A stretch of DNA of 64,000 nt from Rheum nobile (GCA_027886185.1 WOAB01000719.1:372001-436000); one strand, 5' to 3'. Shown: positions 17,979-29,827, numbered from the stretch's first letter. Numbers and translations: made by a program. Notes: generated by a model not told the origin, from the sequence alone.

Positions 17979-19199
17979 TGATGTGATCCCACCTCCCATG
18001 ACGGCCACATACGAGGAAGAAGCCATGAGCCTTCGCTTAGAGGGCCTAGTGACAAGGTCCAGGTCTAAAGCCATCGCCGACGCCATCACCTCCCTAGTCG
18101 CTCGCGTCATCGCTGGCCAAGGTAGCCCAGACACCGAACCCAGACTCGTCGTCATCGCCACCCATCGGCATCGGAGAACCAAGCCCATCGCAGCTGGAAC
18201 CAGGTGCACCCACTGCTGAGCCCATCGACCCATCATCGCCGTCGCTCGCCTTGTATGCGCCCATGCTCTCGCCGCCACCGGGTTTTGACACTTGGAGGTT
18301 TATTTGCCATTGTTTTGGCATTGTTTTAAGACATTACTATATTTAGTATTATGCTTGTTTTAGATACTTTCTATTTATAGTTATTTCTATGTTTAGGGTG
18401 TGTGCCTTTGCATGCTCGCATGGGCTAGCCCACTAGGCTCGACTCGGCTCATCCGAGTCCTCGCCTTTAGTATTTAAGTTCAAACATTGTTATTGTTTTG
18501 TTTACGTTCAATTTTAATCAAGGCTTTAGTAGAGTGTTTATCCTCCTACCCTTGATCGGACGTCACCCTCTATCTTCGCATCCCCTTCACCCTCCGCCGA
18601 CGCTACGACACCGCTTGAGCCTCTCAAGAAAAGTCTTCCTTCGCATCTCCCTTCACTCCGTTGCCGATGCTATGGCCAAAGACTTGTCTTTCAAGTCATC
18701 TATCCCTCCATCTAATCGCTTCCGCCATCACATCATCAATCACTTCCATCGCACCCACAATCGAAACCAAACCCTTCGTTGTCGTCATCGCTAGCACCGC
18801 TGTGACACTCACCTTCGCCATCGCTATCGCCGTCGCCAACGAGCCCAGACACTCACCCAGTCGATCGCTCGCCACCACCCTCGCCTTCGCCATCGACATT
18901 GCCATCGTCGTCGTCTTCCCCAACGTGACACTCATCGTGACACTTGTCGTCGCCGCCGCGGACACCACCCAGACAACCTTCACCGGGTTCGTTATCGGCC
19001 ACCACCGTGTCCGATAACCTCTAAAAGCACTGTTCATCTCGCCACCAATCTTTTCAACCTTTCGTGCAAGACAACAAGGGTTTGCACCCAAGGATTCCAT
19101 GGCAGGTTTGACAAGGACTCGTGTGACTTCTCGCCCAAGACTAGATCCAAGGTGTCACCTTTGACAAGTGTGCTCGTCATCGGAGGCAAGAACGAATCA
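17979..19199 (+). repeat. C1 3' LTR
   Basis: 1,221 bp, TGATGTGATCCC...GAATCA. The first ~300 bp encode the polyprotein C-terminus (TRSRSK). TATA-like tatttatag sits near 18370. The second half is unusually rich in gcc/atc/gac trinucleotides, which keeps several frames open without being genes. It partners the C2 LTRs. Confidence 0.9.
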
Positions 19200-20219
19200 G
19201 TGGTGGCCGATAGCGAACCCGGTGAAGGTTGTTTGGGTGGTGTCGGCGGCGACAATGACAAGTGTCACGATGAGTGTCATGTTGGCGAAGACGACAACAA
19301 TGTCGATGGCGAAGGCGAGGGTGGTGGCGAGCGATCGACTGGGTGAGTGTCTGGGCTCGTTGGAGATGGCGATAGCGATGGCGAAGGTGAGTGTCATAGC
19401 GGTGCTAGCGATGGCGACAACGAAGGGTTTGGGTTCGATTGTGGGTGCGATGGAAGCGATTGATGAGGCGATGGCGAAAGCGATTAGATGAAGGGATAGA
19501 TGACTTGAAAGAAAAGTCTTTGGCCGTAGCGTCGGCATCGGAGTGAAGGGAGATGCAAAGGAAGACTTTGCTTGAGAGGCTCAAGCGGTGCCGTAGCATC
19601 GGCGGCGAGTGAAGGGGATGCAAAGATAGAGGGTGACGTCCGATCAAGGGTAGGAGGATAAAAACTCTACTAAATCCTTGATTAAAATTGAACGTAAACA
19701 AAACAATAATAATGTTTGAACTTAAATACTAAAGGCGAGGACTCGGATGGGCCGAGTCGAGCCTAGTGGACTAGCCCATGCGAGCATGCAAAGGCACACA
19801 CCCTAAACATAGAAATAACTATAAATAGAAAGTATCTAAAACAAGCATAATACTAAAAATAGTAATGTCTCAAAACAATGCCAAAACAATGGCAAATAAA
19901 CCTCTAAGTGTCAAAACCCGGTGGCGGCGAGAGCATGGGCGCAGACAAGGCGAGCGACTGCGACGATGGGTCGATGGGCTCGGCAGTAGGTGCACCCGGT
20001 TCCAGCTGTGATGGGCTTGGTTCTTCGATGCCGATGGTGGCGAGGACGACGAGTCTGGGTTCGGTGTCTGGGCTACCTTGGCCAGCGATGACGCGAGCGA
20101 CTAGGGAGGCAGCGACATCGGCGATGGCTTTGGACATGGACCTTGTCACTGGGCCCTCTGAGCGAAGGCTCATGGCTTCTTCCTCGTCTGTGGCCGTCAT
20201 GGGAGGTGGGATCACATCA
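19200..20219 (-). repeat. C2 3' LTR, terminal 194 bp missing
   Basis: Matches 26905-27941 of the 5' LTR. With C1's 3' LTR it forms an inverted repeat whose spacer is 19006-19199. Confidence 0.88.
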
Positions 20220-20698
20220 CCCTCCCCCACTTGGCTGTGAAACGTCCCCGCTTCACCATCATCGAACTCAAGCTCAACATATGGCGCCAAGTCCGCGACG
20301 TTGAAGGACGCATGGACTCTAAAATCTGGTGGGAGCTCGAGTTGATAGGCATTGTCCCCTATGGCTTTGATCACGCGGAATGGTCCATCTCCACGTGTTG
20401 CCAATTTGTGCTTGTGCCGCGAGGAGAATCTTTCTTTTCGCAAATGCACCCAGACGAGGTCTCCGGGTGCGAAAACTATGCGGCGACGGCCAGTGTTCTT
20501 CTGCGAGGCATACTGCGAGGCCCTTCTCTCTAGTTGTTCCCTGGTCCAGCGATGGAGCTCTTGCACCTGCTCGGCGCGATTGGCGGGAAAGACGTGCACT
20601 GGGTCTCGGAGTGGGCGCAGCGACAAATCCAGCGGCGTCAGAGGTTCATTCCATACACCACCTCGAACGGTGACAACTTGGTCGCCGTGTGCTTGCAT
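19904..20698 (-). pseudogene. C2 integrase C-terminus running into the LTR
   Basis: 264 codons: FAPGDLVWVHLRKERF, then GDGPFRVIKAIGDNAYQLEL and ASFNVADLAPYVE typical of chromovirus integrase ends, then GEGDVIPPPM and VTRSMSKAIA, the CRM-style tail. Residues from about 160 on are encoded inside the 3' LTR. In CRM elements this tail is thought to steer integration to centromeric chromatin; whether this family targets centromeres cannot be seen here. Confidence 0.8.
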
Positions 20699-21950
20699 CT
20701 ATTATAACAAAACTCGACAAGTGATAGTAAGTCCTCCCAACGCCTAGGGTTGGCTTTAAGCATCATGAGAAGAAGGTCTCCTAGGGTTCTAATCGTGACC
20801 TCCGTTTGGCCATCGGTCTAGGGGTGGTAGCTAGTGGAGAATAGAAGCTTAGTGCCTAGCTTACCCCAAAGTGTTCTCCAAAAATGACCAACAAACTTAG
20901 AAACCCTATCACTAACAATGGTACGTGGGACCCCAAAGTGTTCTCACTTGCACTATGGGTGGTCTTACAAGCTTCAAAATGTGCCATCTTGGAAAACCTA
21001 TCTACAACCACAAAGATGGAGTCTTTACCTCGTCTAGAGAGGGGCAAACCCGTGATGAAATCCATAGAAAGGTCTTCCCAGGGGGCACTAGGAATGGGCA
21101 AGGGCGTGTAGAGGCCGTGTGGGCTAGATTTGGCTTTGGCCCTTTGGCATGTCACACAACTTCTACAAAAGCGAGTCACTTGGTGGGTCATACGAGGCCA
21201 GAAAAAGTGTTCTCTTAGGGCAGCCAAGGTCTTACTAATCCCAAAATGTCCACGAGTGTCGTATGCTTCCTCAATTAAAAGGAGCCTAATGGAGGACCTA
21301 GGGATGCATAGGCGGCCAGCCTTGTATAAATAACCCTCAGAAATAAAATAAGACTCAAACTCACGTAGTCTAAGGCAATGCTTGAATATAGGTGCAAAGA
21401 AAGGATCAATAGCATATAATTCCTTAATCAAAGCAAAGCCTAGAATCTTAGTTTGCACATGAGTCAAGAGAACATACCTGCGAGAGAGTGTGTCGGCTAC
21501 AACGTTCTCTTTTCCCTTCTTGTGGACCACGACATAGGGAAATGTCTCAAGGAACTCCACCCAACAAGCATGGCATCGGTTGAGGTGGGCTTGGCTCTTC
21601 AAATAGCTCAAAGTTGCGTGGTCGCTGTGGATGACAAATTCACGTGGCCAAAGATAATGTTGCCAAGTCTTTAGCACACGTACTAGGGCATACAATTCTT
21701 TGTCATAGGTGGGGTAGTTGAGAGTGGCCCCCGTGAGCTTCTCACTGAAATATGCAATGAGCCTCCTCTCTTGGTGTAGCACACCACCAATGCCTATGTC
21801 TGAGGCATCACACTCCACCTCAAAGTGCTTGGCAAAGTCGGGGAGCTGGAGGAAAGGCGCTTGGCACAAGGCCCGCTTCAAAGCCGTGAAGGCCTTCTCG
21901 TGGGCCTCAAGCCACAAGACTGTGCTTCCCTTCTTCGTAAGCTCGTGCAA
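20699..21950 (-). pseudogene. C2 RNase H to integrase core, internal deletion
   Basis: Contains LHELTKKGS, CDASDIGIGGVL, KELYALVRVLK, the HHCC region and MDFITGL. About 50 bp is missing between SASE and SDR compared with C1, which shifts the frame within the DDE core. Nearly the same sequence as C1 16211-17480 in opposite orientation. Confidence 0.85.
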
Positions 21951-22770
21951 GGGCGCGACAATGGATGAGAAATCTCACACAAAACGCCTATAAAATCCTG
22001 TGAGGCCGAAGAAGCTTCGCACCTGGGTCGGCGTCGTTGGCATGGGCCAGTCTTTGATGGCCGTGATCTTCTCTTCGTCGACGCACAAGCCATCACTACT
22101 CACGACGTAGCCAAGAAAGTTGGTAGAGCTGAAGCAAAAGCTACACTTGCCAAGGTTGGCGAATAGGCGCTCACGTCGAAGGCAATCAAGCACAAGGCGG
22201 AGGTGATCGATGTGCTCCTCAAGGCTGCGTGAGTACACAAGGATGTCATCGAAATAAACGACAACAAACTTGCCAAGGAAAGCTCTCAAGACGTGGTTCA
22301 TCAAGCGCATGAAGGTGTTGGGCGCGTTGGTGAGCCAAAAAGGCATGATAAGCCACTCATAGAGCCCATACTTGGTCTTGAAGGCGGTATTCCACTCATC
22401 ACCTTCTTTCATCCGAATTTAGTGATAACCACTCTTCAAATCAATCTTGGAGAAAAGTGTGGCCCCATGGAGTTCATCAAGCATGTCGTCTAGGCGTGGG
22501 ATTGGATGCCTATACTTCACAGTAATCTAGTTTATGGCATGGCAATCAACACACATTCTCCATTTGCCATCTTTCTTGGGCACAAGGATCACATGCACAA
22601 CTCAAGGGGAAAGTGATTCCTTCACGTAGCCGCGATCCAACAACTCTTGCACCTGACGCTGCAGCTCTTGGGTCTCTTCTGCGCCAGCTCTATAAGCAGC
22701 ACGATTGGGCAAGAAGGCACTAGGCACCAGGTCAATTTGGTGCTCAATGCCCCTCAGGGGTGGTAAGCCT
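21951..22770 (-). pseudogene. C2 reverse transcriptase
   Basis: RT motifs LFSKIDLKSGYH, MPFWLTNAPNTFM (usual PFGLTNAP with G to W) and YFDDILVYS. The upstream part (VPKKDGKWRMCVD-like, about 22560-22590) is present here but absent from C1. TAA/TGA codons occur near 22420 and 22600. Confidence 0.85.
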
Positions 22771-23901
22771 TATGCCAACTCGCCGGGGAAGACGTCGTCG
22801 AAGGTGGCGAGCAACGCGGCAACGGCTGGTGGCACAGACGCGACACTCGACGACTCTGGGATGCATGGAGTTGGCACAAGAAGTAAACAGGGAACTTTGC
22901 CGGACAACACAACAATGAGCTCACTGGGCCTGGCTAAAAACAATCGGCGCTCGCAGCGGCCTTGCAATGGGGGCGTCTGCGGCAATGGAATGGCCAACTG
23001 TGTCGATGGCGAGGCGCTTGGTGATTTTTGTGAGGCACTGGGAGTATGTGGGCCAGTGCTCGAGCCAGAATGGGGAGAACCTGGCCAAGCTTCTGGTGTG
23101 CCTCTTTTGGCCTTGCTAGCGGCAGTAGCAGCGGTGCCATGACGATCCAGATGGGCACTGGGTGGCCCACCTATGGCGTTCAGCTTCTTCTGGGCAATGC
23201 CTGGTAGAGATGAAGTTTTGCCAGAATTGGAGGGGTTTTGCCTCTGGGGACTCCTTTGGCCTTGTAGCGGCGGCCTCAATGGCCTTCTGGCGATCATGTT
23301 CAACCTGGTCCTGCAAGATCTCATGGGGAGACATTGGATGCCAGGTGACGCTTTTCCCATGGTAATTGAACACATAAGTGCTCAAATAGCCATCATGGAG
23401 TACGTGCCTGTCGAATTGCCACGGACGCCCAAGCAAAATATGGGTGGCGTCCATTGCAACGACATCACAAAGTATAGAATCACAGTATTGGCCTATTGAA
23501 AAAGAAATTAAGCATTGGTGAGACACTGTGTTACATGGACTAGAAGAAATCCATTGAAGGGCATAAGGTTGGGGATGAGGCGTCGTAGGCAATTTGAAGT
23601 GTGTCACGACCTTCTCATTCACAATATTAGCACATGAACCTCCATCAATAATAACGCTCAAGGAAGCCGTCTGGACGAGAGCTCTTGTGTGGAACAAGTT
23701 CTCACGTTGGTCGCTGAGGCTTGTTTCCTTGACAGTGAGTAGACGTCGTGTCACCAAGCTCAATGGTGTGCCCGCATGCAGAGAAGCGGGTTTGCAGTCG
23801 TAGGCGTCTTCCTCTTCTTTGATGCCTTCATCGATAGGCTCTAGAGTGGGATCCTCGTCGTCGCAAGACTCGTAGCTAGCGGCGGCCGTGGAGAAGAGCA
23901 C
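22771..23901 (-). pseudogene. C2 protease and linker to RT
   Basis: A retropepsin-like domain lies at about residues 80-180 from the ATG at 23901: SVIIDGGSCANIV is the active-site region (D-G-G rather than D-T/S-G) and ILLGRPWQF the flap-side motif. It continues into a Pro/Ser-rich linker with frameshifts near 23150 and on to ATFDDVFPGELA at the start of RT. It would process Gag-Pol. Confidence 0.75.
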
Positions 23902-25728
23902 TCAGCGAGCATTGGGACAGTCCTTCTTATAGTGTCCCCGTCCACCACACTTGTAGCATTCGACGTCGCGCGCGCGATCGGTGCCCACTGGAGGTTGTCT
24001 GGGCGCAGTCTGGCGCGGCACTGCGCTTGGCGTCGTTGGCTTTGCCTTGGGGGCTTGGCTTGACGTGGCTGTGGAAGAAGCACTAGGACGCACATTAGAA
24101 GAAGGCAAACTACTAGGGTTAGAAAAATACCTTGTTTGGCCACTTTGCCAAGTGTAAGACTTTCGGCGGTTGAGTTGTGCATGGATTTGCATCGCCGTAT
24201 GAGTCAAAGTGTTCAAATCCTTGATGGGTAAGATCTCGAGTTGATCACGGATGGGCGTGTTCAAGCCACTCAAGAACTTGGTTCGCAAAGTTGATGGGGC
24301 AACGCTGATGTTGGCCTTGTAATACATGTCTTCTAAGGCGGAGAAGAACTATAGGGGAGTCTTGGAGCCTTGGTGAGCCATGGCTATCTCCATTCTCATT
24401 TGGTTGCGATAATCTAGAGGCACGTATTTCTGGGTCATCACGTACACCAATTGGTGCCATTTGGTGACGAGAGGGAGGCGGCATCGGACACTGTCATCGA
24501 CAAATCTATGCCACCACACACGGGCGGCACCTCGGAAGTGGAGTGTCGCGGCGTCGACATGGTCCTCAGGTGGCACTCGACAATAGCGAAGTGTGTACTC
24601 CGTAGCCTGCACCCATTCAAGAAAAAAAGAGGGATTGTATTCAACAAAGAAGTGCTCGATTTTTACCTTGACTTCGTGTCTTTGGTATCGAGGTTGGGCA
24701 GGCGCTGGCCTGGGCGCGTTGTTTGGCGCGGCAGCGTAGAGAGGGTTCTCGTAGGCACGGACGCCATGGGGTACAACACGTCCAAGCCGGCGTCTTTCGC
24801 GGATTAGGTGATCATCGCCGCGAGCAAACCCGTTCCTGGGCGCGTAGGCATCGTCGCATCGGCGCTGTCGCGGCTGGGATTCATAGTCGGCTCAGCGAAC
24901 ATCTCTGGGCATGACATAGCGGCGCTCGCCGCCAATGTCACGAGCACGATCTCCTTGGGGCTGGAGACGCGGTGGAGGAATCCAATCCGATGGACGATCC
25001 TGCAATTCAATAGGGTCTCCAAGGGGTGGATGAAAAAAATTGGGATTGACCATACCTGAGTCCTCGAGTTCTTCGTCGTCAAACTCGTCTTGGACTGTGG
25101 GTGTCATGGACGCGTAGCCATCGGACCCATAGTGTGGCGTCTGAGCACTTTGATGTCGTAGGTGGTCACGCACATCGTAGCTTCTGGGCTGGGTAGGAGG
25201 CGTCCTCAAAGCGGTATTATCGCGTCGCGTGTGCCCACTGGGACGGCGACTGGGTCGCCTTGGTGTCGCAACGGCTAACCCGGCTTCGCGGACTCGGCCT
25301 TTGTGTGGCGCTGAGCCTGGAATGCGGCGCTGGGTGCATCGAGATGCATACCTGTCATCAAAGTCGTAAGGTTCAGAAAACTCACCTTGAGTGTCGGCGT
25401 CGTGGTCGGAGCCGGTGTCGTAGCCAGCGGGTGTGGCTCTGGGCACGTAACGGTCTTGGTGAGACACGTAACCTTGTCGGCTCTCTATCACACTTTGCAT
25501 CCGATTGAGTTGTGGTTGGAGGTTGGAAGTCGATGGCATGACTCCCTTGCCTTTGTCCATGCGAGTCTTGCTTGGACCTGCGTCGGTGTCTCTGGGCACA
25601 ATTGGTGCGTCCATAGCGATCACTGGAGTGGGAGTGGGCACGATGGGTGCCACTCGTTTTTGTGCTTGCAAGGTTGCAACTTGTTGTCGTAGAGCTTGAA
25701 TCAATTGTTGCTCCTCGGACAACTCCAT
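23902..25728 (-). pseudogene. C2 gag with zinc knuckle
   Basis: The start MELSEEQQLIQALRQQ matches C1. The capsid core is at 24650-24250, and a CCHC knuckle (CYKCGGRGHYKKDC) lies at about 23920-23965. A TAG near 24350 and a stop near 24800 interrupt the frame. The CGA that is TGA in C1 at 1751 is intact here (near 24290). Confidence 0.85.
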
Positions 25729-26695
25729 GAGTGGATCTTGTTGTTGAAGATATTGGGGGGTTGGTCTTGTTGTAGACCCAACGGCTGGGGTTGTGGGTTG
25801 ATGTTGTCGGCGCCTGCGTTCTCTTCACTAGATCCGATCGTCATGCTACCTATAACATTAGTGCCAGACATAGGAGTAAAAACTAACCAAAGGGCACAAA
25901 GAACAACAACCAAGAAATCACTAATCAAGTCACAAAGTTCACGTAGGGTAGGGCTTGTATTGGCTTGCCGTGAGGGCAGCTAGGCTTGTCACAAGAGATG
26001 GTGTATCAAGCAAGTCGTCAATCAAACACACAAGAACAAAGTGAAACCCTAGATCAAACGTAAACAAAGCAACCAAAATAGCAAGACAATACCTTCTAGG
26101 AAGCTTGACCTAGACGGCGGAGGGATTGAGAAGATGAGCCTAGACCGGAGCGAGTGGGTTAGGGTTGCCTTATTTTGGCTTTCCCTAACTTGGAAACTTT
26201 TTTTTTTTAATATCCTTTTGGATTATCCTTTTTTATTTTATTTTATTTTATAATATCCGAGATCTTATCTTTTGATCTTTCAGATTATGCAAAAGGAAAC
26301 AAAACAAAAATGGTCTAATTAACAAGAATATCACAAGCGTGATTTTAGAGATAGGAGAGAGAAGATAAGATTTGATGATATCTTATATATGGAAATTCGG
26401 TTAACAACCTAAAAATCAAAGAAAGCAAATATGGAAAACTCTATCAACGCAAGACACAAGGAAACAAATTATTCTAGCATGCAAGATATCAAAGTTACCA
26501 AACACACCAAAACTTAGGGAGCAAGAAAAAAATTTCGGCCAAGGAATTACCTTGTAGAAACCGAATGGACAAGTTATATATGGAAACTTTTGGTTTTTCT
26601 TGTGAATGATGATGATGCGAAAGCAAAGATGGTGGTCAAGAAAAAAAAATTGTGAACAAAATGCAAACTTGAGTTCGTGACTTACAAGACTGCTG
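25729..26695 (-). other. C2 leader
   Basis: Between PBS and gag on minus; AT-rich in 26180-26690. No ORF worth calling. The part near 25940-26040 matches the C1 start of the window. Confidence 0.65.
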
Positions 26696-26708
26696 TGCTC
26701 TGATGCCA
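26696..26708 (-). promoter_or_regulatory. C2 primer binding site
   Basis: On minus, TGGCATCAGAGCA, two bases after the LTR end. One base differs from TGGTATCAGAGC, the common plant initiator-Met tRNA primer site. Confidence 0.8.
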
Positions 26709-26710
26709 GT

Positions 26711-27941
26711 TGATATGTTCTTGCCTCCGATGACGAGCACACTTGTCAAAGGTGACACCTTGGATCTAGTCTTGGGCGAGAAGTCACACGAGTCCTTGTC
26801 AAACCTGCCGTGGACTCCTTGGGTGCAAACCCTTGTTGTCTTGCACGAAAGGTTGACAAGATTGGTGGCGAGATGAACAGTGATTTTAGAGGTTATCGGA
26901 CACGGTGGTGGCCAATAGCGAACCCGGTGAAGGTTGTCTAGGTGGTGTTGGTGGCGGCGATGACAAGTGTCACAATGAGTGTCACGTTGGCAAAGACGAC
27001 GACGATGGCAATGTCGATGGCGAAGGCGAGGGTGGTGGCGAGCGATCGACTGGGTGAGTGTCTGGGCTCGTTGGCGACGACGATAGCGATGGCGAAGGTG
27101 AGTGTCACAACGGTGCTAGCGACGGCGACAGCGAAGGGTTTGGTTTCGATTGTGGGTGCGATGGAAGCGATTGATGATGCGATGGTGTTACGATGGCGGA
27201 AGCGATTAGATGGAGGGATAGATGACTTGAAAGACAAGTATTTGGCCGTAGCGTCGGCAACGGAGTGAAGGGAGATGCGAAGGAAGACTTTTCTTGAGAG
27301 GCTCAAGCGGTGCCGTAGCGTCGGCGGCGGGTGAAGGGGATGCGAAGATAGAGGGTGACGTCCGATCAAGGGTAGGAGGATAAACACTCTACTAAAGCCT
27401 TGATTAAAATTGAACGTAAACAAAACAATAACAATGTTTGAACTTAAATACTAAAGGTGAGGACTCAGATGGGCCGAGTCGAGCCTAGTGGGCTAGCCCA
27501 TGCGAGCATGCAAAGGCACACACCCTAAACATAGAAATAACTATAAATAGAAAGTATCTAAAACAAGCATAATACTAAAAATAGTAATGTCTCAAAACAA
27601 TGCCAAAACAATGGCAAATAAACCTCTAAGTGTCAAAACCCGGTGGCGGCGAGAGGATGGGCGCAGACAAGGCGAGCGACGGCAACGATGGGTCGATGGG
27701 CTCAGCAGTGAGTGCACCCGGTTCCGGCTGCGATGCGCTTGGTTCTCCGATGCCGATGGTGGCGAGGACGACGAGTCTAGGTTCGGTGTCTGGGCTACCT
27801 TGGCCAGCAATGAAGCGAGCGACTAGGGAGGCAACGACCTCGGCGATGGCTTTGGACCTGGACCTTGTCACTGGGCCCTCTGAGCAAAGGCTCATGGATT
27901 CTTCCTCGTCTGTGGCCGTCATGGGATGTGGGATCACATCA
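26711..27941 (-). repeat. C2 5' LTR, complete
   Basis: 1,231 bp. Minus-strand ends TGATGTGATCCC and ATATCA. Right flank gtttg is the expected TSD; its partner would lie left of the window because of the nesting. Confidence 0.9.
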
Positions 27942-29262
27942 GTTTGGATGGTTGTCACCTTAAAGGAGTATACACAAGACAAGTTTTGACAGTAGTGGGA
28001 AATGATGGTAATGAAAACATCTTCCCAATTGCTTATGCAGTTGTTGAGGCTGAGAGAAAAGAAACTTGGTGCCGGTTTTTTGAGAATTTAGTGCAAGATA
28101 TTGGATTCCAACATCTCACCTTTATGTTGACTGACAGAAGGTATGAATAACATCCTTTTTCAATGTCTTGTTATTAAACAATTTCTTGTTGGTTAGTGAG
28201 TTATTAATTTTTGTTGTTTTTTGGTAATGTAGGGATTACTGGAGGCCCTAAACAAAGTGGTTCCCTAAGCTGACACAAGAGTATGTGTGAGACACTTATA
28301 CAACAATTTCAAAATAAAGTGGCCAGGGAAGACATTCGAGGACTCTGTTTGGGAAGGTGCAAGGGCAACTACAAAACCAGATTTTGATGTGTGCATGGAA
28401 AGAATAAAGGGAATGGATGAAGGAGCCTACACATATTTAATGGATGCAAGTCCAAGGACTTGGTCCTTACATGCATTCAAGCATTACTGTAAGTCTGACA
28501 TGTTATTAAACAATGCTTGTGAGTCTTTCAATAGTTGCATACTAGAAGCCAGAGAAATGCTTATTCTAGCTATGTGTGAGTGGATTAGAAGGAAGTTAAT
28601 TAACATGTTTGTGGCTAAAAGAAAAATGATGAGGGAGCATAATGAGATTTTAACTCATGAGGTGGTGAGAAAAATAGAACTTGCAAAGGCTGAGGGGCTT
28701 AGGAGGTGTGGGTGTTATGGTGAAGATAACATATATGAGGTTGACTAGGGAAGCAAAACTTTTGTGGTGGGTTTGGGAGAAAAGAGTTGTGGGTGTAACA
28801 AATGGGACTTTACTGGCATCTCTTGTTCTCATGCTATTTGTTGTATTTTGAAGAGAAGAATGAGGGTTGAGCATTTTGTGGACTCATATTACACAAAGCA
28901 GACCTTCATGAAGGCTTATAGTCAAACTGTGCATCCAATGCCTGGTGAGGTGATGATCAATGGAAGAAAACTCCTCAAGCAAAACCACTGCCACCGGAGT
29001 TAATAATTCAGCCTGGAAGGCCAAGGAAGTCTAATAAAAGGGAATTAGGAGAGAGGAGGAAGGACATAAGGAAGCCAACTAGATTAAGGCATGGAAAGAA
29101 TAAGTGTACTCACTGTGGACAAGAGGGACACTACAAGGAAAAATGCAAAAATCCTCCCAAATATAGTGACCCTTTACGGCAGAAAAATGTAAGAGGAAGG
29201 CCACCAAAGGACAAAACTGTACAAATCTCCTGTACGAAAAGGAAGTACACAAGAAAGATAAC
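27942..29262 (+). pseudogene. Mutator-like (MULE) transposase, 3' half
   Basis: Begins inside the MULE transposase core at LDGCHLKGVYTRQVL (first catalytic Asp); the N-terminus was separated by C2. A second catalytic-region Asp is in LTDRR, directly before an intron (28141-28232, AG|GTATGA ... TGTAG|GG). Then VCVRHLYNNFKIKW, a SWIM zinc finger (CGCNKWDFTGISCSHAICCI, about 28790-28850) and a CCHC knuckle (CTHCGQEGHYKEKC, about 29107-29148). Stops near 28269 and 28746 and a frameshift near 28990 make it a pseudogene. MULE transposases cut and paste elements bounded by TIRs; none was found. Confidence 0.88.
28141..28232 (+). other. Intron in the MULE transposase
   Basis: GTATGAATAA...TTTTTTGGTAATGTAG, 92 nt, AT-rich. 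It falls between the Asp-Arg-Arg motif and GLLEAL, and joining these restores the family's usual protein order. Confidence 0.7.
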
Positions 29263-29276
29263 ATATGTTATGTTAT

Positions 29277-29450
29277 ATAACATATGCTACATATCTTATA
29301 TTATAACATATGTTATGTACATATGTTATATAACATATGTTATAATATAAGATATCTTATATTATAACATATGTACATAACATATGTTATATAATAGTAT
29401 ATTATGTTACATAACATATGTTATAATATAAGATATGTAGCATATGTTAT
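29277..29450. repeat. Long AT-rich palindrome
   Basis: Arms 29277-29353 and 29354-29450 are reverse complements with one ~20-bp interruption, centred on gatatc. Made of the words acatatgttat and ataatataagat. Could extrude as a cruciform; sits just downstream of the MULE relic. Confidence 0.85.
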
Positions 29451-29704
29451 ATGAGAACATTATTTTGATTAATTTGATCATTTTAATAACTTTAACCATT
29501 TTAATAATTTGATCAAATCTAATGTAACCATTTTAATAAATTTGATCCTTTTAATAAATTTCGATTTTGGGATAACATAGTATAGTATTATAACATAATA
29601 TTATATTAATTGAGTGATAGACGCAATTTAACCAAAATATGAATACATGATCTAAAAATCTACCAAAAATAACGTGACTTTATGTACACAAAAAGTCCTA
29701 AAAT
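29451..29704. other. AT-rich spacer with short word repeats
   Basis: Repeated ttttaataatttgatca / aaccattttaataa words between 29465 and 29570. No gene seen. Confidence 0.6.
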
Positions 29705-29827
29705 CTAGTCATCGTCGGGGCCTCTGCAGCTACCCTCTCCCCTCTCGTGCTGCGAATCAACAAATCTCTGCGAGGCACGCGGTAGGGGATCAGCCATAGG
29801 TACCTCGTCACCAGTCAAATCCTGGAT
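29705..29827 (-). pseudogene. Candidate 3'-terminal exon, unknown protein
   Basis: On minus, a frame opens after a plausible acceptor (ttcatatag|at) and runs about 40 codons to a TAG, encoding IQDLTGDEVPMADPLPRA and ending in an acidic tail GPDDD. GC content is clearly higher than its surroundings. Upstream exons would lie across the E insertion at 29868. It could be a host gene end or part of the same DNA transposon as the MULE. No family recognised. Confidence 0.35.

Larger units (their letters stand above)
1..19199 (+). mobile_element. C1: CRM-like Ty3/Gypsy element, 5' LTR outside window
   Basis: The window opens in the leader between PBS and gag, because the first ~100 bases match the reverse complement of C2 near 25950-26040. 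C1 supplies gag (to 1862), then RT, RNase H and integrase (from 15642) and a 3' LTR (17979-19199). Family A interrupts it, and about 1.65 kb of C1 (protease and the N-terminal part of RT) is missing at the right junction compared with C2. The polyprotein runs into the 3' LTR and carries a TRSRSK motif, which with the gag type suggests the CRM branch of chromoviruses. The element is dead: several stop codons. The 5 bp after its LTR, gtggt, should recur before its 5' LTR outside the window. Confidence 0.88.
19200..27941 (-). mobile_element. C2: CRM-like Ty3/Gypsy element
   Basis: 5' LTR 26711-27941, PBS 26696-26708, leader, gag, protease, RT, RNase H, integrase, PPT at about 20220-20232 and 3' LTR 20219-19200 on the minus strand. 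The 3' LTR lacks its terminal 194 bp because C1 ends exactly there, so C1 probably inserted into it. Many stops and an internal deletion in integrase make it non-functional. It interrupts a MULE transposase at 27941/27942. Confidence 0.9.

Noticed and set aside
18661..19017. Long open frames in C LTRs rich in Val/Ala/Ile/Thr, looking like membrane segments
   Set aside because: They come from gcc/atc/gtc trinucleotide richness of the LTR, occur in several frames and on both strands, and have no start context or conserved family.
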